A DNA stretch of 64,000 nucleotides from positions 1 to 64,000 of the forward strand of contig NZ_JMLW01000008.1 of assembly GCF_000686905.1 (NCBI RefSeq). The letters are read 5' to 3'. Source of the DNA: Marinospirillum insulare DSM 21763 (GTDB lineage: Bacteria > Pseudomonadota > Gammaproteobacteria > Pseudomonadales > Halomonadaceae). Every line of letters starts with the position of its first letter. Position 1 is the stretch's first letter. Below the pieces are notes generated by a model. The model ran no database searches and had not been told where the DNA came from. It worked only from the letters and a program-made list of their open reading frames with translations. A program made the position numbers and the translations under genes. Shown here piece after piece: positions 58,474-64,000 of this stretch.

Positions 58474-59835
58474 ATGAGCCAGCAAGACACCATAGCCGCA
58501 GTTGCCACACCACCTGGTAGAGGAGGTGTAGGAATAGTAAGAGTATCAGGTAGCTTATGCCTAGCTATTGCGAAACAACTATTGGGTAGATCACTCAGTC
58601 CTCGACATGCTCACTATTTACCCTTCTATGATGCTCAAGGTGAAGTTATAGATGAGGGGTTAGCTATATATTTTCCAGGACCTAACTCTTTTACAGGTGA
58701 AGATGTTTTAGAGTTTCAGGGTCATGGCGGCCCAGTTTTATTAGATAGATTATTAGAAAACCTGTTACAGCTTGGCGTAAGACTTGCTCAGCCTGGTGAG
58801 TTTTCACAAAGAGCTTTTTTAAACGACAAGTTAGATTTAGCTCAGGCTGAAGCTATCGCCGATATGATTGATGCTAGTTCACGCCAAGCAGCCGAAAATG
58901 CACTGAAATCATTACAGGGTGTTTTTTCGCAAAAAGTACATGGCCTTGTAGATAAGTTAATTCATCTGCGTATGTATGTTGAAGCAGCCATAGACTTTCC
59001 TGAAGAAGAAATCGATTTTATAAGTGATGGTAAGGTTAAAGAAGATTTATATTCGATTATTGAGCAGCTAGAGGCTGTGAAAAATGAGGCGCAACAAGGC
59101 TTTTTAATGCGCGAAGGCATGAATGTTGTGTTAGCAGGCAAACCTAATGCTGGTAAATCGAGTTTAATGAATGCTCTAGCAGGTTACGATAAAGCTTTAG
59201 TGACCGAAATTGCAGGTACCACACGAGACGTTTTGAAAGAACAAATTCATATTGATGGAATGCCCCTGCATTTAATTGATACAGCAGGTTTAAGAGAAAC
59301 CGATGATCTAGTAGAGCAGCTTGGTGTAGAACGAGCTTGGAAAGAAATAGAGCAAGCAGACCGTATTTTATTAATGGTAGATGCACAAGAGACTAAAAGC
59401 CTGAACCCACTAGATATTTGGCCTGAGTTTGTTAAACGCCTACCTCATCCTGAACGCTTAACCTTGGTTAGAAATAAAATAGACTTAACTTCTGAAGTAG
59501 CAACGGCTGATTTATCCACAAGCCCTCCGGTTATTCGTATTGCTGCTAAGCAACTAGTTGGTGTGGATAACTTAAGAAAGCACTTAAAAGAAATAATGGG
59601 ATTTCAAAATACTACGGAAGGTGGGTTTTCTGCTCGACGAAGGCACCTAGATGCCTTACAAAGAGCGAGTCACGTCATTCATAAGGGTAAGTTAGAATTA
59701 GAAATAAACGGTGCTGGTGAGCTCTTAGCAGAAGACTTACGCAGCGCACAGGAAAGCTTATCAGAAATCACTGGTCAGTTTTCAGCCGATGATTTACTAG
59801 GTAAAATTTTTGGTGAGTTTTGTATCGGAAAATAA
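58474..59835 (+). CDS. mnmE: tRNA modification GTPase MnmE
   Basis: With MnmG it modifies the wobble uridine of certain tRNAs (5-carboxymethylaminomethyl group). The 453-residue protein has the folate-binding N-terminal domain ([21 protein letters not shown]), a helical domain and an inserted G domain with [22 protein letters not shown] and RNKIDL, ending in the functional FCIGK. ATG 58474 starts [10 protein letters not shown]; an upstream frame is unlikely. mnmG, its partner, is separated by a convergent DUF488 gene and an origin-like region. Confidence 0.97.
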   Translation: MSQQDTIAAVATPPGRGGVGIVRVSGSLCLAIAKQLLGRSLSPRHAHYLPFYDAQGEVIDEGLAIYFPGPNSFTGEDVLEFQGHGGPVLLDRLLENLLQLGVRLAQPGEFSQRAFLNDKLDLAQAEAIADMIDASSRQAAENALKSLQGVFSQKVHGLVDKLIHLRMYVEAAIDFPEEEIDFISDGKVKEDLYSIIEQLEAVKNEAQQGFLMREGMNVVLAGKPNAGKSSLMNALAGYDKALVTEIAGTTRDVLKEQIHIDGMPLHLIDTAGLRETDDLVEQLGVERAWKEIEQADRILLMVDAQETKSLNPLDIWPEFVKRLPHPERLTLVRNKIDLTSEVATADLSTSPPVIRIAAKQLVGVDNLRKHLKEIMGFQNTTEGGFSARRRHLDALQRASHVIHKGKLELEINGAGELLAEDLRSAQESLSEITGQFSADDLLGKIFGEFCIGK

Positions 59836-59842
59836 GTCGAAC

Positions 59843-60274
59843 TTACCAGTCATTAAATTCGTGCATATAACAAGGTGATGAACTAGGTTCATTACCTTCA
59901 CTTAACCAATCCTCTCTTTTTAAGCATTGCAACAGCTTGTTTTTTAAAACAGGAAGGTGGGATACTTCAATATCTTTTACACTTGTTAACAAGGTTAATC
60001 TACCTTTGCGGGCAGCAATCATTAGCGGCAACAAGTCATCTTCTAGTTGATCCAATTCTTGAGTATAGGCTTGCTCAAACTCCGCAAATTTAAGCTCTCC
60101 TGAATGCCAGCTTTTCCTAAGTTGGTTGCTTGGGCATATTTTTGGCAGCCATAAATCTAAATGCAATGCATCCCGCTTAAAACCTCTTGGCCATAACCTA
60201 TCTGCTAGTAAGCGAAAGCCATCATCTGGATCTATTTCTTGATAAATACGTTTCATGATTAGGTCATAAACCAT
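59843..60274 (-). CDS. DUF488-family protein (YeaO-like)
   Basis: A 143-residue protein of the DUF488 family. MKRIYQEIDPDDGFRLLADRLWPRGFKRDALHLDLWLPKICPS, then LRKSWHSGELKFAEFEQAYTQELD and LTLLTSVKDIEVSHLPVLKNKL match YeaO. The function is unknown. GGAG lies 7 bases before the ATG at 60274; a second Met at residue 7 is possible. It is convergent with mnmE, with only 7 bases between the stops, and divergent from mnmG across the second origin-like region. Confidence 0.85.
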   Translation of the reverse strand: MVYDLIMKRIYQEIDPDDGFRLLADRLWPRGFKRDALHLDLWLPKICPSNQLRKSWHSGELKFAEFEQAYTQELDQLEDDLLPLMIAARKGRLTLLTSVKDIEVSHLPVLKNKLLQCLKREDWLSEGNEPSSSPCYMHEFNDW

Positions 60275-60646
60275 TATATTTCTCCAAAAAATCAGTTTTG
60301 GCTGTGGTTAACTAAAGAGTTTAGCAGTCTATAACTTGGGTTTAACTTAGTGGATAATCTATGCTTGTGGATAAACCTTGCAGTTATCAACAGGCTGTTT
60401 ATAGCTTTAGTACATCTTCTCCCAAGCATTAACACCAAGTTATCCAGTTCTATAATGCCGATACTAGCTGGCTTTAAGTGAGTTATCCACAGAAACTGTC
60501 CACACTAATAATAACAGTAGTAATAGAACTACTTTAATAATATTTATAGTTATTGTCTAAAGTGGATAAAACAGATTTGTGCTGTAGTCCGCTTGTATTC
60601 AGGCTATAATCGCCTGCTTAGTTAAAAGAAAATTTTGAGGTGACTT
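60275..60646. other. Second origin-like DnaA-box cluster upstream of mnmG (oriC candidate 2)
   Basis: This 372-bp gene-free stretch has boxes AGTGGATAA (60349-60357 and 60561-60569), TGTGGATAA (60366-60374), TTATCAACA (60384-60392), TTATCCAGT (60440-60448) and TTATCCACA (60483-60491). At 60506-60526 there are seven triplets (three TAA, CAG, TAG, TAA, TAG), then an AT-rich stretch with TATAGTTATT. The layout repeats that of the dnaA-rpmH region. TATAAT at 60605-60610 is probably the mnmG -10 element. E. coli and Vibrio have their oriC next to mnmG. Confidence 0.75.
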
Positions 60647-62527
60647 GTGGATTATCCAACCCGCTTTGATGTGCTTGTTATTGGCGGTGGCCACGCAGGA
60701 ACGGAAGCTGCACTAGCTGCTGCACGTATGGGCTGTAAAACCTTACTGTTAACCCATAACGTGGAAACCCTAGGGCAAATGTCCTGTAATCCTGCGATTG
60801 GTGGTATTGGAAAAAGTCATCTCGTTCGTGAAATTGATGCGCTGGGTGGCGCTATGGCTAAAGCAATTGATTTAGCCGGTATTCAGTTTCGTGTATTAAA
60901 TTCACGCAAAGGACCAGCGGTTAGAGCAACTAGAGCGCAAGCAGACCGTGTACTTTACAAAGCAGCGATTCGTGAAATTTTAGAAAACCAGCCTAATTTA
61001 CAAATTTTTCAACAGGCTGCAGACGATTTAATTGTTGAGGGAGACAAGGTTTGTGGTGCGGTTACTCAAACTGGCATTAAAATTTATGCAACCAGTGTCG
61101 TATTAACCACTGGTACATTTTTAGGTGGTGTAATTCATCTAGGCTTAGAAAATTATTCAGGTGGTCGTGCGGGTGATCCACCTTCAACATCTCTAGCTAA
61201 GCGTATGCGCGAATTACCTTTACGTGTTGGTCGCCTAAAAACAGGAACGCCACCTAGAATTGACGCACGTAGTGTTGATTTTTCAGTTATGGAAGCCCAG
61301 CCAAGCGATGAAAGACTACCAGTTATGTCATTTATAGGTAAGCCAGAAGATCATCCACAACAAATTAGTTGTTACATTACCCACACCAATGAACGTACTC
61401 ATGAAATTATTCGTAATAACCTAGATAGGTCACCCATGTATGCGGGTGTGATCGAGGGAGTAGGCCCACGCTACTGCCCTTCTATTGAAGACAAAATACA
61501 TCGCTTTACGGATAAATCTAGCCATCAAATATTTATGGAGCCAGAAGGGCTAACAACGCCTGAGCTATATCCGAATGGAATATCCACCTCGCTACCTTTT
61601 GATGTGCAAATAGAATTAGTGCGCACCATTCGTGGGCTAGAAAGTGCACATATAACGCGCCCTGGCTATGCCATTGAATATGACTTTTTTAACCCACAAG
61701 ATTTGCAGCCCAGTTTGGAAACTAAAGTTATCCACAACCTGTTTTTTGCTGGACAAATTAATGGAACTACAGGTTATGAAGAAGCTGCAGCTCAAGGTTT
61801 ATTGGCAGGCATGAACGCTGCACGTCGAGTTCAAGAAAAGGAAAGTTGGAGTCCAAGGCGAGATGAAGCCTACCTTGGGGTGTTGGTAGACGATTTAATT
61901 ACACTAGGTACCTCTGAACCTTATCGAATGTTTACTTCTCGAGCAGAATATCGCTTATTGCTGCGTGAAGATAATGCAGATTTGCGTTTAACTGAAAAGG
62001 GTCGAGAGCTAGGTTTAGTTGATGATTTACGTTGGGCAGCCTTCCAAACTAAGCGGGATGCGATAGAACTTGAAAAGGCACGCCTCAAGGGAACTTATAT
62101 TCATCCAAACACGCCAGCTTCTACTAGCTTAGCTAGCAAGCTAAGCCAGCCTTTAAATAAAGAGTATCCTTTATTAGATTTACTAAAAAGACCTGAGCTA
62201 GACTACTGGGACCTTGCTCATCTAGCACCTGGAGATTTACCGCAAGACCCACAGGTTCAAGAACAGGTACAAATACAGGTTAAGTATGCAGGCTATATTG
62301 ATAGGCAGGCAGAAGACATACTTAGAGTAAGGCGACAAGAAGATACTAAGCTACCACTAGATTTGGATTACACTCAAGTCAGCGGTTTATCCAATGAAAT
62401 TAAAAATAAGCTAGCCAATGTAAAACCAGCAACCTTGGCTCAAGCGGGTCGTATTCCAGGTGTAACTCCTGCAGCAGTATCTATGCTTTTGGTGCATTTG
62501 AAAAAACGTTCTTTGTTGGTTAACTAG
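60647..62527 (+). CDS. mnmG: tRNA uridine-5-carboxymethylaminomethyl modification enzyme MnmG
   Basis: FAD-dependent partner of MnmE in wobble-uridine modification. The 626-residue protein has [23 protein letters not shown] (FAD loop, residues about 7-29), [35 protein letters not shown] and the second GRAGDPPS motif, with the helical C-terminal domain ending in [10 protein letters not shown]. The start is GTG at 60647 after GAGGTGA. The first bases include TGTGGATTA, close to a DnaA box. Confidence 0.97.
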   Translation: MDYPTRFDVLVIGGGHAGTEAALAAARMGCKTLLLTHNVETLGQMSCNPAIGGIGKSHLVREIDALGGAMAKAIDLAGIQFRVLNSRKGPAVRATRAQADRVLYKAAIREILENQPNLQIFQQAADDLIVEGDKVCGAVTQTGIKIYATSVVLTTGTFLGGVIHLGLENYSGGRAGDPPSTSLAKRMRELPLRVGRLKTGTPPRIDARSVDFSVMEAQPSDERLPVMSFIGKPEDHPQQISCYITHTNERTHEIIRNNLDRSPMYAGVIEGVGPRYCPSIEDKIHRFTDKSSHQIFMEPEGLTTPELYPNGISTSLPFDVQIELVRTIRGLESAHITRPGYAIEYDFFNPQDLQPSLETKVIHNLFFAGQINGTTGYEEAAAQGLLAGMNAARRVQEKESWSPRRDEAYLGVLVDDLITLGTSEPYRMFTSRAEYRLLLREDNADLRLTEKGRELGLVDDLRWAAFQTKRDAIELEKARLKGTYIHPNTPASTSLASKLSQPLNKEYPLLDLLKRPELDYWDLAHLAPGDLPQDPQVQEQVQIQVKYAGYIDRQAEDILRVRRQEDTKLPLDLDYTQVSGLSNEIKNKLANVKPATLAQAGRIPGVTPAAVSMLLVHLKKRSLLVN

Positions 62528-62528
62528 T

Positions 62529-63173
62529 ATGAATACTGATGCAAAACTTGAGCAGTTATTGCGGTCTGGCCTTAAAGAAATGCAAATTGATGCCAGTGAA
62601 TTGCAGCTAAGCCAGCTGCTAAGTTATTTACAACTGCTGATTAAATGGAATAAAGCTTATAACTTAACTGCAGTTCGTGATCCTATAGAAATGATTTATA
62701 GGCACCTGCTAGATAGCCTTTCAATTTTACCCTATGTGCAAGCTGGTGAATTAACCGATGTTGGTTCAGGTGCCGGCTTGCCAGGTATTCCTTTGGCTAT
62801 AATGAAACCAGATTTACAGGTATTATCTTTAGATTCAAATGGCAAAAAAACACGCTTTCAATTTCAAGTTAAAGCAACATTGAACCTAACAAACTTTGAT
62901 GTGCAGCAGGTTCGTGCAGAAGCTTTGCAACTTAGTACAAGAAGTAAACAGTTGGTTAGTCGAGCGTTTGCTAGTCTTAAAGACTTTGTAAATTTAACTA
63001 AACCTTTAGCAGCTAAAGATGCGCGTTGGTTGGCAATGAAAGGCTTATACCCAGAAGATGAGCTAGCCGAACTACCAGAAGGATATATTTGTGAGCAAGA
63101 ACATCTGCTCCAAGTACCTAGGGAAGAAGGACAGCGACATTTGCTGGTTTTAGTTAAGCAGATGAAAGGATAA
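62529..63173 (+). CDS. rsmG: 16S rRNA m7G527 methyltransferase RsmG
   Basis: Methylates G527 in the 530 loop of 16S rRNA; its loss gives low-level streptomycin resistance in other bacteria. The 214-residue protein has LLSYLQLLIKWNKAYNLTAVRDPIEMIYRHLLDSLSIL, the SAM motif TDVGSGAGLPGIPLAI and VSRAFASLKDFV. It begins one base after the mnmG stop and precedes parA by 4 bases, the usual mnmG-rsmG-parA-parB operon. Confidence 0.97.
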   Translation: MNTDAKLEQLLRSGLKEMQIDASELQLSQLLSYLQLLIKWNKAYNLTAVRDPIEMIYRHLLDSLSILPYVQAGELTDVGSGAGLPGIPLAIMKPDLQVLSLDSNGKKTRFQFQVKATLNLTNFDVQQVRAEALQLSTRSKQLVSRAFASLKDFVNLTKPLAAKDARWLAMKGLYPEDELAELPEGYICEQEHLLQVPREEGQRHLLVLVKQMKG

Positions 63174-63177
63174 AGCT

Positions 63178-63945
63178 GTGACAAAAATATTTGCAGTAAC
63201 TAACCAAAAAGGCGGTGTAGGAAAAACTACTACCTGCGTAAACCTTGCCGCATCCTTGGTGGCGACTAAACGCAGGGTGCTTTTAGTTGATATGGATCCA
63301 CAGGGGCATGCAACCTTAGGTAGTGGTATAAACAAAAAAGACTTAACGCTCTCGGTTTATGATTTATTAATGGGTGAGGCTTCGGCTGAAGATGTACGGT
63401 TAAAAACTGATCCTGCTGGGTATGATCTGTTACCAGCAAATGTTGATTTAGCCGGAGCAGAGGTTAATTTAATTAATGAACCGCATAGAGAAAGACGCCT
63501 AGCAGATGCTTTATCTACAATAAAAAAAGACTATGATTTTATTTTAATTGACTGCCCACCTTCCCTAAACCTACTAACCATTAATGCCTTAACTGCAGCA
63601 CGCGGTGTTTTAGTGCCCGTACAATGTGAATATTATGCCTTGGAAGGTTTAGCCTCTTTGCTAGACACTCTAAAGCGAGTAGCTAGTACTGTTAATCCTG
63701 GTCTTGAGGTTATGGGAATACTGCGTACTATGTACGATCCGCGTAATAGCTTAACGCAAGATGTTTCAAACCAATTAACAGAATATTTTAAAGACCAAGT
63801 CTTAGGTACCGTTATCCCGCGTAATGTGCGCTTAGCAGAGGCACCCAGTTATGGTATGCCAGTGTTAAGCTACGATGCTAAATCTAAGGGAAGCTTAGCT
63901 TACTTAGCCTTAGCGGGTGAAATACTTAGACGTAACTCCCTATAA
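63178..63945 (+). CDS. parA: Chromosome partitioning ATPase ParA (Soj)
   Basis: Walker-type ATPase that with ParB moves origin regions apart. The 255-residue protein has the deviant Walker A KGGVGKTTTCVNLAASL (residues about 10-26), DMDPQGHATLGSG, FILIDCPPSLNLLTINAL and PRNVRLAEAPSYGMPV. There is no N-terminal DNA-binding extension, so it is the chromosomal type. The start is GTG at 63178. parB begins 22 bases after the stop. Confidence 0.97.
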   Translation: MTKIFAVTNQKGGVGKTTTCVNLAASLVATKRRVLLVDMDPQGHATLGSGINKKDLTLSVYDLLMGEASAEDVRLKTDPAGYDLLPANVDLAGAEVNLINEPHRERRLADALSTIKKDYDFILIDCPPSLNLLTINALTAARGVLVPVQCEYYALEGLASLLDTLKRVASTVNPGLEVMGILRTMYDPRNSLTQDVSNQLTEYFKDQVLGTVIPRNVRLAEAPSYGMPVLSYDAKSKGSLAYLALAGEILRRNSL

Positions 63946-63967
63946 TTTTAATTGTTAGCAAGAGCTT

Positions 63968-64000
63968 ATGATACCTGCGAAAAAAAGAGGTCTTGGTCGA
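63968..64000 (+). CDS. parB: Chromosome partitioning protein ParB, N-terminal fragment
   Basis: Only 11 codons are inside the window: MIPAKKRGLGR. The KKRGLGR sequence is the conserved start of chromosomal ParB (usually followed by GLDALL), and the position right after parA supports it. ParB is a CTPase clamp that loads on parS sites; two such sites are in recF. The gene continues past the right edge. Confidence 0.85.
   Translation, partial: MIPAKKRGLGR

Overview
The window is chromosomal DNA from a gammaproteobacterium, centred on the replication-origin neighbourhood (gyrB-recF-dnaN-dnaA / rpmH-rnpA-yidC-mnmE / mnmG-rsmG-parA-parB). Gene content and order (yicC-rph-crc-pyrE; gshB-tonB-algH-ruvX-pyrR-pyrB-pyrC'; ubiK between comM and glnK; Crc; an inactive PyrC') are of Pseudomonas/Oceanospirillales type. 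Moderate GC, a Kdo kinase and an OpsX-like heptosyltransferase fit an Oceanospirillaceae-like marine or halophilic bacterium; genus is not determinable by reading alone.

Layout. 1-333: end of an IS5-family element that inserted into the 3' end of an MFS transporter gene. 0.3-8 kb: yicC and rph (divergent), crc and pyrE (divergent), an outer-membrane protein, a thioesterase, thiS-thiG-trmB. 7.8-9.5 kb: an SAH riboswitch controlling ahcY, then a structured RNA that ends in a terminator. 9.5-19 kb: rluA, a DUF2288 gene, a TRAP transporter split into convergent P and QM parts, a DMT exporter, metF, a CBS/PAS protein, comM, ubiK, glnK. 19.3-27.4 kb: one long minus-strand run, yibN-secB-rsmE-gshB-tonB-algH-ruvX-pyrR-pyrB-pyrC'-FAH. 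27.5-31.6 kb: gpmI-envC-ctpA. 31.7-37.4 kb: ygfB-pepP-ubiH-ubiI, divergent from zapA-ssrS(6S RNA)-fau. 37.4-45.8 kb: a 31-residue membrane protein gene, ilvA, rpiA and an LPS inner-core cluster (waaA, hldE, OpsX-like, kdkA, a GT4). 45.8-49.4 kb: glyQ-glyS and gmhB. 49.5-64 kb: the origin region.

The most interesting signal is at the origin. The dnaA-rpmH intergenic region and the DUF488-mnmG intergenic region, about 4.5 kb apart, carry the same module in the same orientation with nearly identical spacing: an inverted DnaA box, 9 bp, a TTATCAACA box, about 100 bp, another box, 14 bp, an array of TAA/TAG triplets like DnaA-trios, and an AT-rich stretch containing TATAGTTATT. It looks like a duplicated origin. 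Two parS-like sites lie inside recF, and parA-parB lie at the right edge, so segregation and initiation sites are packed into about 12 kb.

Other notable items: a candidate RNA after ahcY with hairpins displaying GGA motifs (one close to the CsrA-binding consensus), a hairpin that would hide the thiS ribosome-binding site, a Crc protein with a partly eroded nuclease site, and several convergent gene pairs whose stop codons overlap or abut. No tRNA, rRNA operon, CRISPR array or prophage was seen.
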